NCBI RefSeq assembly: GCF_000321225.1
Contig: NW_004451012.1
Coordinates: 913,818 to 977,817, forward strand
From: Odobenus rosmarus divergens
Lineage: Eukaryota > Chordata > Mammalia > Carnivora > Odobenidae
Direction of reading: 5' to 3'
DNA: 64,000 nt
Position 1 is the first letter of the stretch, and each line of letters begins with the position of its first letter. The translations under genes were made by a program, and so were the position numbers. The notes under the pieces are model-generated. The model was not told where the DNA came from, did not search any database, and saw nothing but the letters and a program-made list of their open reading frames with translations. Below are positions 38,020 through 51,314 of the stretch, piece after piece.

Positions 38020-38938
38020 TGAGTTTCTATCTGCCATAAGAGAATGCTCCCAAATAAAGAATATAACTTTTTAGAGTCAAAGAGAAAATGTTAGCCAGGG
38101 CCCCAGAGTGTTATGTCAGTTCACAGATTCATGGTTTCTGCCACATTAAATTATAACCTGAATCTTCATTTATTGGGGTTAACATATTCTTTAAGAGTTT
38201 ATGAGTGCCCTAGTTTGGGAAATTGTGATTGTTCGATGGTGATTCATCTGTGGCTCCCTCTTACCAATAGAATCACTCTAAACAGACAGTGCTGGATTTT
38301 CTAAATACCAAGCTATCTAAAATGAAATCTTAGCCCCAAACAAATGGACTTGCTTTTCCCCCTTTGTTTCCAAATAAATGCTCACTAAGAGCAGTTGCAT
38401 GGTACATGTCTTTTTTAAAAATTCAGGTGCATCAAAATGTGCATAAATACACTTAAAACCCTACAGACCCAACAACATACAACTATGATAACTATGGACA
38501 CCTATCAGCTACCCTCAACAAGGACTGAGTATCTCCTACCTTTATGAAGACCTCATTTTATTTTCTCTTCCTATAATGAGGCAGCACAGTACAAATAAGA
38601 CAAGAGTATTTTTTCAGATCTCCGTTTTCAAAATATGGTGTTAGTGAAGTTTGTTCAACCAAAGTCCAGTAGCTAGTGGTACAGTCTATTTGTGACCACC
38701 TCCTTCCAAGATCCTATTGTTGGCCCAAACTCTCGCCATCTCCCTCCTGGTAGAGTTGGTTCTGTGTTTTGCTAGATTAAACTTCCAGGTCATTTCTGAA
38801 AGGAGAAAGGAAAATTCTCTGTACCTCACAGATAGCACAGAAGTTCTTGTGTTATAAATTCTATTTACTGTCCCAGAGAAATGAATATATGCTGCATGGG
38901 GCTTTCTGCAAGGGACTAACTCAGCATTAGAACACCCT

Positions 38939-39104
38939 GGGGCGCCTTGGTGGCTCAGGCGGTTAAACATCTGACTTTGGCTCAGGTCATGATCTCAGGG
39001 TCCTGTGATCGAACCCCACATCAGGCTCCATGCTCAGCTCTCTCTTTGTCCCTCCCCCTGTTCATGCTGTCTCTCTCAAATAAATAAAATCTCTAAAACA
39101 AAAT
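38939..39104 (+). mobile_element. Carnivore SINE, sense
   Basis: GGGGCGCCTTGGTGGCTCAG to CAAATAAATAAAATCTCTAA. Weak flanks AGAACACCCT and AGAGCACCCT. Confidence 0.92.
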
Positions 39105-39255
39105 TATAGAAGAGCACCCTATCTTGGAATTTACATTATCCTTGCTCCCAAGCTTGGGCTCATGTCTTAGAATCATTACACCCTTAGATATATTAAGGAT
39201 CACCCCTCCTTTAAGCTTTCAGCTTAGTACAAAAGTTATAGAAACGTATTTACTG

Positions 39256-39535
39256 GGGTGCCTTGGGTGACTCAGTCAGTTAAGCATCCATCTCTTGATT
39301 TTGGCACAGGTAATGATCTCGGGGTTGTGAGGCCAAGCCCTATGTCAGGCTCCTCACTGAGCGTGGAGCCTGCTTAAGATTCTCTCTCTCCCTTTCCCTC
39401 TGCCCCTCCCTGCTCCTCTTTCTCTCTCCCTGTCTCTAAAAAACAAAGGAAGGAAGGAAAGGAAGGAAGGAAGGAAGGAGAGAGAAAGAAAAGAGAAGAA
39501 AAGAGAAGAGAAAAGAGAAAAGAAAAGAAAGAAAA
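39256..39535 (+). mobile_element. Carnivore SINE with a ~95-bp purine-only tail
   Basis: GGGGTGCCTTGGGTGACTCA head. The A-tail has become (GGAA)n then (GAAAA)n at about 39442-39535. Flanks GAAACGTATTTACTG (39241-39255) and GAAATGTATTTACTG (39536-39550) differ by one base. Confidence 0.94.
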
Positions 39536-40459
39536 GAAATGTATTTACTGCTATACCCAGGTTACTTGGTTTATAGAAAAGGGAGACTAACCCACATATT
39601 GGTGATTTTCTTCAGTTCCTTTCTCTTACAGAGTAGTTACAATCACACTTATGTTTTATATCTTTAGATCCTACAGGTCTTGAACTATAAAGCATTATGT
39701 TTCAAACACAATAATGAGAAAATATTTTTATTAACTATTTATTCTACATTTGCTCTTCCATAAAACTTTTCTTAATCCAAAGGATTAGAACAGAAATCAT
39801 ATTCCAAAGATAATTTCTGTTAAAACTCTGTTATATATTACTTTTTAAAAAGTTTGTGATGAGTGTGTACTTATGTATTTATATGCTTATACCATATAGA
39901 GACATTTAAGGTTATTTTTATCTAATTTTTAAAAACAGTATATAAAAAAATTGGAAAACAACTTACATTTCTGTAGCACTGAATCTGACTTAACATCTCA
40001 GGTGAGGAATTAGTATTCATATTTCTCTTTCAGCACCAGATATGTCAGGATGTTCCAGCATCTCTATTTTGCAATTTTGAATATTATCTTCTATGATAAC
40101 TGATGACGCCTTTCTCTAAGAGTCAATTCCAATTTAAAGAACACTTTTAAGAATGAACCAGAGTTTGTGAGTTTGGCTATATGCTGCCAATATAACTGAA
40201 AGTTAGAATTTTATGGTTGAAATCATCAATTTTCATTTCAATTTTATTGTCCATCTTTAAGTTATCTGAAAGAATGGTCATAAGTATGATTTCTGAGTCT
40301 GAAGTTGCTGCAATTTGAGACCCTATAAATATAGATGTCATTGTGATGATGGATTTAATGCTATACTGGGTTTGCCTAAACAAGTCTTCCCAGAGCAGCT
40401 TTTGTCTGACTCCAAGTGATGGATGCTGAAACCCAATTGCTCATGAAACTTTATTGTTC

Positions 40460-40500
40460 TGTGTGTGTGTGTGTGCGCGCGCCCACACATGTATGTGTAT
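40460..40500 (+). repeat. (GT)n microsatellite with GCGCGCGC core
   Basis: TGTGTGTGTGTGTGTGCGCG then CGCCCACACATG. Confidence 0.9.
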
Positions 40501-40704
40501 TTTGATAGAAGTGAACATTCATCAGCCATTTTCAAATATATTATCCTTTGATTTCCATGAATCTCCTCTAACTCTTCATAACTAGGCTCTTGGGCACATG
40601 TGTACATTGCAGAGGTTCACTGTAACGTTACAACTTAACATCTGTATGATGACTTGCCTCTATATTTTTCCCCTTGGTATATCAGAGGAAGTCAGAGGAC
40701 CAGC

Positions 40705-40870
40705 ATGGTTTTAGAATCAAGGATCAAAAAATCTCAGGTTTGAAGCCATTAGCAGTGGTTTTGGACAAGTTGTTTGGTCCAGTCAAGCCTCTGATCCTGA
40801 TGATTGCAGATATAAAATGCAGGTAATGATAATATTTACAGTAAACAAGATAATGCAATACAGAATACTC
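40705..40870 (+). repeat. MIR-like ancient SINE
   Basis: TTAGAATCAAGGATC, GACAAGTTGTTTGGTCCAGT, AAGCCTCTGATCCTGATGAT and AAATGCAGGTAATGATAATA follow MIR order. Confidence 0.65.
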
Positions 40871-41181
40871 AATATATCTAATATGGGTAAGTAAGGAAAG
40901 GATGACTAAGTTTCACCTAGAATATATGGTGGTAATAAATGTCTGGATGAGCTAGAACTCTGCATTTCAACAGACTTCCATTGAATAGTGTATTTTCCAT
41001 AGTTCCTTGAACATTGGTTTTCTCAGCTTAGTGTCATTTAAATTGTTTTTTGCTTTGTTCAGTAGTGTTCTAACTGTTAATAATAATGTCTTTCCTATTA
41101 TATTACTTAGCCCATTGTTTTATGAATATTATCCTTAGTTCATGCAAATCTGTTATTTGGTAAATGTATTTCTTTTATTCA

Positions 41182-41233
41182 CAACTATGTATCATTTAAA
41201 TCTAACTCAACTATGTATCATTTAAATCTAACT
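41182..41233 (+). repeat. Perfect 26-bp tandem duplication
   Basis: A unit beginning CAACTATGTATCATTTAAAT occurs at 41182-41207 and again at 41208-41233 without differences. Confidence 0.93.
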
Positions 41234-41529
41234 TTAGTCTAGAAAAACAAAAATTATTTTGTATATATGATATATAAATACGATTATGGGCTTATCCATT
41301 TTCTGATCCAGAATTAAACAATAAATTCAGAGCAACTAGAATACTAATACTTTGAAGACAGGAGAATACAACTGCATACAGAGCATAAAATGGGGGGGGG
41401 TGGGTAGTAAGGCAAGAGAGTTACAGGTTAAAAATACTTCCAGAGAAAAGAGTGAGTTTAAGATTATCTAACCTGGAGTGAAAGAGAGAAACAAACTTCC
41501 AATTTAACAACAATCTGAACAAACAAAAT

Positions 41530-41930
41530 GTTATGGATTAGCTGTGTCCCCCCAAAAATCCCTATATTGAAGTCCTAACCCTGAATACGTTAGAATGTGA
41601 TTTTATCTGGAAATACAGTCTTTATAGAAGTAATTACAGTTCAGTGCAGTTATATGGGCCCTAATCAAATAATGACTGATGTCCTTACTAGAAGAGGAAG
41701 AGACACCAGAAATGTGTGCACACAGAGAAAAGGCCATGTGAGGTGAGAATACAGGGAAAAAGCAGCCAAGGCAGACCAAAGAGCGGGCTCTCAGGGTAAA
41801 ACAAACATGCTAACACCTTGATCTTGGGTTCTCAGCCCCTACATCTCTGAGAAAATAATTTTTTGTTTGTTTGTTTAAGCCCCTCAGTCAGTGGTATTTT
41901 GTTAGGGCAGACCTAGGAGACTAAAACACC
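41530..41930 (+). mobile_element. MLT1-type solo LTR, sense
   Basis: TATGGATTAGCTGTGTCCCC, GAAGAGGAAGAGACACCAGA, ACACCTTGATCTTGGGTTCT, TGTTTAAGCCCCTCAGTC and GTTAGGGCAGACCTAGGAGA are in the MLT1 order. Confidence 0.85.
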
Positions 41931-42184
41931 AAACAAAACCAATCAACCAAACAAAAAAACTAGCATTTATAGAGTGTCTGACTTTTTTTTCTAATTGCTC
42001 AAGTTTTCTATTTGACAATCAAGAGATGTTGGATTGATACACATTTTTACCATCAAACTTACTTATACATTGCATTTATGGATATGGAAATGGAGTATCA
42101 AAAAAGTTAAGTCGTCTTGCCCATTTCTCTAATCCTGTTTTCCTGCCAACATTACCACACACATGATTAGGTGCTCTAACACCC

Positions 42185-42480
42185 CCAGGTTTTCTTTCAA
42201 TTTACCCAAGTCCCTCCTTCTGCCCCTTCGGGGCTTTTGCATATGATGTTCCCTCTGCCTAGCACATTCTTACTTAATTCTGCTGATCTACTGATAGCTA
42301 CTTATTTTTCATATTCCATCTCAAATCTTACTTCCTTGAGAATGTGTTCCCTGACATCTCAGTTTAAATCAGCCCCCAACTCCTTTAAGCATTTTGATGC
42401 TTACTGTATATCATCCTCTCTCTTGAGATTTGAATTACAAAAGATGGCACTAATGCTGTTGTGTCAATCTTGTATCCTAG
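42185..42480 (+). repeat. L2 LINE 3' region, sense
   Basis: GGGGCTTTTGCATATGATGT, TCCCTCTGCCTAGCACATTC, CATCTCAAATCTTACTTCCT and GTTCCCTGACATCTCAGTTT match the L2 3' region. The 82-codon ORF at 42237 reads through it. Confidence 0.75.
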
Positions 42481-43832
42481 CATAGACTGTCTTGCCTGAC
42501 ATGTAATAATATTGAAAAATACCTGCATGACAAATTAAGAGTAAATGTCTCCTAGATAATAAGTGACAGAGCTGACAGTCAAAAAGAATTCTTTCTGACT
42601 CCAAAGTCCATGCTTTTCCTCTTTCTTCTTAAAAATGTGTGTATACATATTTTGTATACATATATATTACATTTATATTTTTATTTGTATATAAAGCAAT
42701 TTAGAAAAGGACCAGAGAACAGAAGTAATGTAGCATTTCTAAAATGAAATTCAAGTGAGCAAACAACATATGTGGTATCAGATAGCTACAGTGCCTCATT
42801 TTCTCTCCCCCTTCCCAAATAAAAGATGTGCAATACAGCAAAATAGTCTGGAATCCCCAGTGACATTTCCTAAGGCTTTATGAGTAATTGTGGAATGGCA
42901 ACTAGATTAAACTGAAAAGGCCCACCAATATGTTGAGCTTTGTGGAACTTACTTCTGTAACTAATCTGACAAGGGACTTACTCTCTAAATTCTCATAATG
43001 AAATTGTTAGCACTCTTTGAAAGTGTGATGTGCTGACCAACCCCATCAGAGAATGTTAGGTATACACTGGCATTGTAAGGCATACAATGAAACTCCAAGG
43101 GCAGATTTTTAGATTTAGGAATGAAAGGAGGTTCTCTGAGGATGATTTCATCACCACGTCACTTTATACATTTCCATTTGCTTTTTGATCCTCCCCTTTT
43201 TTCTCTGAATAAACAGACTTCCTCTATCACTTACACTTCTGATATCTTCTTGAACGATTTTGAAGGCAGTCACAATACAACCAAAGGTTCTCTGAGGGAT
43301 TGCCCATGGTAGAAATTAAGGTACTACTATATAAACTCTCTTTAAAACTAACAAGTTGTATTTCACAATTATTCTGCTGGTTTACTTTATCCTTTTAATA
43401 CTTTAGAAAAATAAAATTTTAAAGAAATATTTTATGAGTATTCAGAAATTATGAATATCACATTTAAAAATTTTTTATATAATTTTGCCTAATATAAGGT
43501 CTACATGTGTGCTAAATTGATCTAATTTATGAGGTTTTATTAGTGTTCTTTTTCTAAAGTAGATATTTCATCTCAAGGAATTATGACTTAAATGAATAAT
43601 TGCTCATAATGATAAAGATAATAATTAGATATATTGTTCCTGATTAATCAGTGATCATAGTAGCTAATAATCTAATGTCAATTATGTTAGTATTGAGTAT
43701 TGTTTTACAGATCCTGAAATATAGTTTAGTTAGATCCATTATAATTAATATAGGATATTAACCTATCACTAATCACTGATATTTAATCTTAATCACAAAC
43801 ACAAAAATATATTTAAAAATCCGTTTATCCAG

Positions 43833-44031
43833 GGGTACCTGGGTGGCTCAGTTGGTTAAGCATCTTCCTTTGGCTTAGGTCATGATCCCATGGTCCTGGG
43901 ATCGAGCCCTGCATCAGGCTCCCTGCTCAGCGGGGAGTCTGCTTTTCCCTCTCCCTCTGCCCCTGCTTTGGTTCTCTCTCGCGCTCACTCTCTCTCTCTC
44001 AAATAAATGAAATATTTAAAAATATATATAT
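43833..44031 (+). mobile_element. Carnivore SINE, sense
   Basis: GGGGTACCTGGGTGGCTCAG to CAAATAAATGAAATATTTAA. Flanks AAAAATCCGTTTATCCAG (43815) and AAAAATCCATTTATTCAG (about 44034) are a diverged target duplication. Confidence 0.94.
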
Positions 44032-44096
44032 TAAAAAATCCATTTATTCAGTGCAAAGATCTGAAATTTTAGCAGGGAACAGTCTTTCAGAAGAAT

Positions 44097-44262
44097 CATG
44101 GCTCAGGTCATGATCTCAGGGTCATGAGATCGAGCCCTGCTTGGGGCTCCATGTGCTCAGGGTGGAGTCTGCTTGAGATTCTCTCTCTCTCCCCCTCCAC
44201 CCCTCCCCCAGCTCACACTCTTATCTCTCTCTAAAATAAATAATAAAATCTTTTTAAAAAAA
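44097..44262 (+). mobile_element. 5'-truncated carnivore SINE, sense
   Basis: Lacks the first ~45 nt of the tRNA head. Starts TGGCTCAGGTCATGATCTCA and ends AAAATAAATAATAAAATCTT. Confidence 0.88.
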
Positions 44263-46937
44263 TTTTGTCAAGATTCCAGAAGTACGGACTCTGAAAGAAA
44301 AATCAACTAGCATAATACCTAGCTTAGAACTAACCAGAAAACAACTCAATTGCATGATATTGTCAATACTAAATTCAGAGCTTTTAACTACTCTTTGCTC
44401 AGCTGCCCGTAATTGTTAGAAAATCTGACTATGGCTCAATGAATGCCAACAGTTACTTTGCCAGTAGAAAGCCCCATGGGCGGAGGGATAATCCTGTACT
44501 AACATGGAGACAAGGGCCAGTATGTGGTCAAGCGGAAGTGGCATCTAAGCACCTGGCAGCTTGTGGGCTTTGTGACCATGACAAGGCTCCTGCCTTAGAA
44601 TCACACTTGTTAAGGGAATAGTTGATGTATTTCTAGGAACACAATTGATGCTATAAACTAAAATGCAAAATTGATTTTTCTAAGGTCAATAGGCCAATGC
44701 CTTAGTTTTATTAAAAAATCAGAGATGGACAAATCATAACTCTGCCAATTGAGGGGTTATGTTTTCACTGGAGAGACAAAGCAGTCACATAACAAGAGAA
44801 AACACTACATAATTGAATGCAAAAATGAATGGCACACTGTTGATGGTATTAGATGGTGAAGAGATCATTAAGACTGCAAATATTAGTAACATTTTAGGTA
44901 ATAAGTGAAGCTTAAGTAAGCTCTTAATTATGAGCAGCATTTAAATGGATAGACGAGAAACCTTGGCAGGTGGAACAATGAGGATACTTATCTAAATAGA
45001 GCAGAAAATTCCTGTTGTGGAGCTGTCAGTGATACAGATAATTAAATAAGAGCCTGAATTGGAGGGGTGGGTGCTTGAATTCCAAATGAAGACTTTTAGA
45101 CTTAATTTTTTTGGCAATGATTTACCATCCAAAATTTTAAATTGAGTTTAACTTAATTTTTTTCAAAGATGTGATGAGGAGTGGAAGCTGGAAGCAATTC
45201 CATGTCCCCTGTGGAAACTACCTGAATAAATATTATAGGAATCAAATCCACCTTCATAACAGAAATATCCCCTATTTATTTAATTTCCTTTTAAAAAACC
45301 AATTTTTAGATGAAATTAATAAATTTCTTATAAGCTAAGTGCATATAAAATATCTCTAGACATCAGGGGTAATTTGATCTGATAAGTAATTGTGTATTAA
45401 CACTAAATATATAAATTGATGTCTATCTTTTATTTCTATTTGTGTGAATAGACAGCTTAGGGGTTTAAATCGTTCCTGAAACTACAGTTATTTTGATTTT
45501 ATAGTAATTTCTTTATATGTTTATGGCTGATTAAATAAATTAATGATGTTTTCAATGTGAATATGATAAGCAGTTAAGGAGAATACACACATGTTCAAGT
45601 TCTATGGTAAGGTTTGTCACTGCTGATTAAAAATGCTTTCTTAAATATAAGATAGAAATCAGTAATTTCTAAACCATGACTTTTATAATGCTTGAGAATA
45701 ATCAGAGAGTTAATGTCCAACATAATGAAATTTTACTATTTGCTGCCTTTTTCATTGTTTATTTGTGAGATTGGCCCTCTAGTCTTTGCTAAGACATGTG
45801 GAAGCTTAGAAATTGTTGCTGTATGGTGATAGGCATGCAAATAATAAGACAGTAGGTCACCCACATCTCTATTATGTTCAGCATAGTTATTTGACCTTTC
45901 TTGGCATCTACCCTGAATACGTAAACATAATGAATAGAATTTACAGCACACTAAACTTTTCTTTCAGGTTCTAATTAGTGGCGAGTTGTTAATGATTGCT
46001 ATTACGTGAATATAAATGACAGATATGAGCAATCACTGCAAGTTTGGGAGAACAACAATTAAAGGTAGTCAAACACCAGAAGTCTTGAAAAGAGTTCTAT
46101 ATATATTTATAATTATGTAAAAAAAATTATTCTACTCATTTGACCTTTAAAACACCCTGTGTGCTGATTTTAGAGAAAGCATTAAAAAGCCTTGATGGAA
46201 AAATTTTACACTGCATGGTATGCTAGGCAAACTGTATCGTCAGCAAATGCTAAACAATAATGTTGTAAGACTGTTTTCTTATGTTCAGTCAATTCCTGTT
46301 AGATTCAGTCAGACACAATCAGAATAGCATTGCCTCCATTCTAATGAGCCTAAGGGGAAAGATATGACTGCTGTTAAAAAGTGTGTTTCTTGAATAAAAT
46401 AACAATCCTGCTAGATGAAATATTAGAATTGCATTTTCGGCAAAGAAAACATGATGGTCTACATTGTTATAATGGAGGTGTACTTACTTTCATCTTCTTC
46501 AGCTTAGCTGCCAGCTCTCTGGAATATGTGTATGAGAAAAGGTAATATGCCATCCTTGTATTCATTTACAGTGGGTAATTTATTTCAGAAATGATAATAG
46601 CTTTGAAAACAAGAATAACCCAATGCAGAATTTTAAGTATGAAAGAAAAATTCCCATACTTATCCAAAGGTGAAAGCCTACAGAATAAGTACATAGATAA
46701 TAGTGTTCTTGATGGTGAGCAGTTTACCCTCTGTGACAATGAATAGAAATTATACAACGATAATAAAAACCATAATAAATTTTAGAGAAGAGCCTCAAAT
46801 GTGATATGATTATAAATAATTAATCTCCAACCATGATATATGAATCTCTCCCTAATACTTTGAGTTCTTCTGTTTATTTATTCAGATCAGAGGTCATGGC
46901 AAGTCTGTAACTTAGAGTTGATAATCAAAAGCCAATT

Positions 46938-47806
46938 GCAAGCTGTGCAACCACTCTGGAAAACAGTATGGAGGTTCCTCAAAAAGTTGAAAATAGAGCT
47001 ACCATACGATCCAGCAATTGCACTACTGGGTATTTACCCCAAAGATACAAATGTAGGGATCCAAAGGGGTATGTGCACCCCGATGTTTATAGCAGCAATG
47101 TCCACAATAGCCAAACTGTGGAAAGAGCCAAGATGTCCATCTACAGATGAATGGATAAAGAAGATGTGTATATATATACAATGGATAAAGAAGATGTGGT
47201 ATATTTATACAATGGAATATTATGCAGCCAACAAAAGGAATGAGATCTTGCCATTTGCAACGACGTGGATGGAACTGGAGGGTGTTATGCTGAGCGAAAT
47301 AAGTCAATCAGAGAAAGACATGTATCATATGACCTCACTGATATGAGGAATTCTTAATCTCAGGAAACAAACTGAGGGTTGCTGGAGTGGTGGGGGGTGG
47401 GAGGGATGGGGTGGCTGGGTGATAGACATTGGGGAGGGTATGTGCTATGGTGAGCGCTGTGAATTGTGCAAGACTGTTGAATCACAGATCTGTACTTCTG
47501 AAACAAATAATGCAATATATGTTAAGGAAAAAAAAAAGAAGAAGAAGATAGCAGGAGGGGAAGAATGAAGGGGAGTAAGTCGGAGGGGGAGACGAACCAT
47601 GAGAGACGATGGACTTTGAAAAACAAACTGAGGGTTCTAGAGGGGAGGGGGGTGGGGGAAGGGTTAGCCTGGTGATGGGTATTAAAGAGGGCACATTCTG
47701 CGTGGAGCACTGGGTGTTATGCACAAACAATGAATCATGGAACACTACATCAAAAACTAATGATGTAATGTATGGTGATTAACATAACAATAAAAAATTT
47801 TTTAAA
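46938..47806 (+). mobile_element. 5'-truncated L1 3' end (probably a chimera of two L1 copies)
   Basis: Sense carnivore L1: the last ~135 codons of ORF2 (46918-47346 frame, with [32 protein letters not shown] and WMELEGVMLSEISQ) then the whole 3' UTR and A-rich tail. A 30-bp duplication (47150-47179 and 47180 onward) interrupts ORF2. It is a dead fragment without endonuclease or reverse transcriptase. The left flank AAAAGCCAATT (46927-46937) is not repeated on its right; see findings. Confidence 0.93.
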
Positions 47807-47821
47807 AAAGTCAGCTGCTTG

Positions 47822-47935
47822 TAGATGTTAACCATATCTACAAAATGCCTTCACAGCAATACCTAGATTAGTGTTTGAATAACAGGAGACTATAGCCTAT
47901 AGCTAAGTTGCTACATAAAACTAACCATCACAGAC
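47822..47935 (+). repeat. Second half of an old interspersed repeat
   Basis: TAGATGTTAACCATATCTAC, CACAGCAATACCTAGATTAG and AACTAACCATCACAGACAG read as the continuation of the block that ends at 51869. Confidence 0.65.
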
Positions 47936-48494
47936 AGTAAGTTGAGAAAAATTTTTGAAGAAAATTTAGGAATATATAAATATTGAGAAAGCTTATATAC
48001 TGCAAGTTAACTTCTAGAAATTTTCCTAAGAAAATAAATTGCTGTGTTTATTAAGATATATGAAACAGCCATGTATTGTAGTTTTACAGAAAAGGATGAA
48101 AAAACTCAAAAGATTCCTAAATACCCAATGATTGGACATCTTAGAAATAAAGTATAAGCATACAGTTACTGTACATCTATTAAAATTAATAGTGTGGAAT
48201 AATATTAACATACATAAATGTTTTTATTATTAAATTAACAAAGAAGGCAAACTCTGAGTTTATATGTTACATTCTCAACTTTGGGGAACATTTTATCATA
48301 ATATGAAAGTTTTAAATTGCAATACAATAATAATAGTTCTGGTAAATGCAGGTTATTGTGCTTTTCCTTTTTTATATTTTCAGCATTTTATGAAATATTT
48401 TCTAATAAATATAATTAGAATAAAGTGCATGCTATCTTCAAAAGAAAAATGCTGTCATTCATTAAGCACCTATTTTAGTTCAGTCAGTATCTCG

Positions 48495-48690
48495 TAAAAC
48501 TGCTCATTATTCAACACATACTACAGTGTTTGCCACATACAAGGCCCTGTTGTAGGTTTGAGGTTACAGGAGTAACATAACCAAGGCCTCTCTTTCCTCA
48601 TGCTGTTGACATTGTAGTGAATGAACTATAATCTCAGTAGAGAATAACATGTTCCACATGCTCAGAGTAGAGAAGCTTAAAGCACTGGTA
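48495..48690 (-). repeat. L2 3' end, antisense
   Basis: TATTCAACACATACTACAGT, GCCACATACAAGGCCCTGTT and CATGCTGTTGACATTGTAGT follow the reversed L2 end. Confidence 0.6.
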
Positions 48691-49099
48691 CTGAACTGAG
48701 CTCTCATTCTCAACTATAGACAGACAAAGCCTTTAAAACTCAACTTTATTCATTTCTCTTCCAGCTTTCACCATTTCTCAAAATCTCACATCTGTAATAT
48801 CTTTTATTCTTCCCTCTTCCTACCATAATCATCTTAATCACACAGGGGTCAATTTCTGAGTATTTCTACTCTGCATTTGTATGTGGTCTGTGCTGTATAA
48901 TTTAGAACCATTGTGTATTAATATGTACCGTATGTCACATTTTCCCATTTTTATTCTCTAGTCAGAACCATAAGAATAAACACCACAGTTGAATATGGAC
49001 TATGTGCAGATATTTAAATGAAGAAAAAAAGAAAATGTTCTCATTAGAATAAAATATTCTAATTTGTAATATAAATACATATGTATATGTATTTAAGGT

Positions 49100-49400
49100 T
49101 CAGAATTTAATGGAGTAAATTTCAAACATCTTACTGGCTTTATTCAGTGATTCATGAATTACACAGTATTCAATCTAGCAGATAGAAAGGAGCTCTGAAG
49201 AGCTATACAAGGCAAGAGATTTTATAGGCAGAAGGGAACAGAGGTAAGGAAATTATACTTGGCAAAAAAAAAGTTTATTTACTTTTCTTACAGGGGATGG
49301 CAGGGGATTATCAGGCAGATTACCTAACTAATGTTAATCAGGCAATTCCTAATTGGTTTGGTGACATGGGGGCTTAGCATAAAAATCCATTTTGGGTGTG
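49100..49400. repeat. LTR-like repeat, copy 2
   Basis: Related in phrase order to 12796-13185. Here GAGCTCTGAAGAGCTATACA, TTTTATAGGCAGAAGGGAAC and AAAATCCATTTTGGG are clear. Family not identified. Confidence 0.5.
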
Positions 49401-49483
49401 TTGTCTTCAAAAATTAGATGTTGGAATAATTATAATGAGTTTATGTTGCTTCTGTAGTCAGGAAAAAAAAACAATAGAGAGTA

Positions 49484-49542
49484 TATATATATGTGTGTGT
49501 GTGTGTATATATATGTATATATATATACATATATATATAATT
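49484..49542. repeat. (TA)n(TG)n(TA)n microsatellite
   Basis: TATATATATATGTGTGTGTG, then more TA steps. Confidence 0.93.
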
Positions 49543-51190
49543 TTAAGTTACCTTTTCAGTTATTATAACCAAAGACCAAATAAATATGTTTGATAGTTTA
49601 ATGGGTTTCATTTGCTTAATGAAATATGGGAAAGGAGTTCATTAACAGAGTATTAGTGAATAATTATTATTGCTATTTTAGTATCACAAAGCAGTCCAAA
49701 TTGTTTTTCCAAACATTACAATTCAAAGATTGATTGGAGTAAAAGTAGTTGTGCTTTTTATTTTTATCATTTAATGAATAACTTCCTAGAAGCTGTATCC
49801 TCCCTAAGATATTTTTAACAGCTTAATTATAAGAAGTAATTAACCCAGAAATCTTCTAGTTTGCTTCTAAATACAGAATCCAAAAATATCAAATGGTTCT
49901 AAAAATGTTCAACACATTTTTCTCCCAAGTTCTTTATAAACAGAACAGCATTATCTTTTCAAATATTTTTCAAAACTTTCTTTATCAAAGCATTAATATT
50001 GTCTGCATTTTATGGCTATACCTGGTCTTAGTTTTATTAACTTTGTATCATGATACAGATAGAAGGAGGATGCAAAAAAATCTTCAAATATTTTTTTAAG
50101 AAAAAGTTGCACATGCATCATAGACATGATTTATTTCATTTTTCCTATTCTTTATTCACTATAAAAGTGCCTTAATGTATGTGTGTGTATTCACATATAT
50201 AGGACAGACTTTCTGGGGTCATGAAAACATTATTAAAATCCACCATATGCTGGGCTATGCAGCCTAAGTGAATAAATTTCAAGGATTAGAAGCAAACAGA
50301 ATATTCTTTGAATAAGCTTGATTGAGCTGTTATAACATTTTATAATACAAAAATACCAGAAAATCCCTTTACAATCTGAATAATTCTTGGACCAAAGAAA
50401 AAAATCACAAAAGAAACTAGAAAATATTTTGAATAGATGTGAGAAAGAACTTTTTGGACATAGCTAAATTTATTCTTAGAAGTTTACAATCTTGAGAGCA
50501 TGTATTAAACACCCTAGAAACAGGAGAATAAATTAAGCCCAAAGAAAGTGAAGAGAAGAAAATCATAAAAATAAGAGCAGAAGTTAATGGAGTAGAAAAC
50601 AAACATAGAATGGCAACTATCAACAATGCTGAAAGTGTGTTCTTTGAAATTTTGCCATTCCCTACCAAGATTGATTTGCAAAACAAATAAAATGAGAAAA
50701 GGCACAAATGGCCAATATCACAAGAAAGATATCGTTAGAGTCCCAATACCAATTATATTATTTTGGCAATAGTATTTGGCATAAATATATTTTATGCAAA
50801 TATTTTTGATAAAAGTATTTTATGCCAATAATTTTGAAAATTCACATTAAATGAAAATGTTTCAAGAAAAAAAACACAATGTAATAAAATGGACATGATA
50901 ATGCATAGATAGCTGCATTGATGAAATACGTTGCATCCGTTCTTAATATCTTCCTCAAAGAAAACTCCAAGTCCAGGTGACTATACTACTGAATTCTACC
51001 ACATAGTAAAAGGTAGGTATATTATCAGTATTACATAAACTTTCTGAAATAACATAAGGACAGCATAATCTTGATACCAAAATTTTATAAGAGCAGCACA
51101 AGACAGGAAGTTTGAGGGCACTCTGTTTAACATGTATATCCTTTAAAATATAGGAAAGTGAATCCTGTGTTATATAAAATCAGCATATGT

Positions 51191-51314
51191 ATTAAGGAAG
51201 GCACGTATTGAACGGAGCACTTGGTGTTACACGCAAACAATGAATCATGAAACACTACATCAAAAACTAAAGATGTAATGTATGGTGATTAACATAACAA
51301 TAAAAATTTTTTTA
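51191..51314 (+). mobile_element. Short L1 3' end (junction fragment)
   Basis: ATTAAGGAAGGCACGTATTG to the A/T-rich tail. The first ~90 nt are identical to 52133 onward, including private variants such as GAACGGAGCACTTGG. The left flank AAATCAGCATATGT (51177-51190) is repeated after 52262, not here. Confidence 0.9.

Noticed and set aside
46918..47346. 142-codon ORF with clear homology to the L1 ORF2 C-terminus
   Set aside because: It is a 5'-truncated L1 fragment without endonuclease or reverse transcriptase, with a 30-bp duplication, and may be a chimeric join. It is listed as a mobile element, not a gene.
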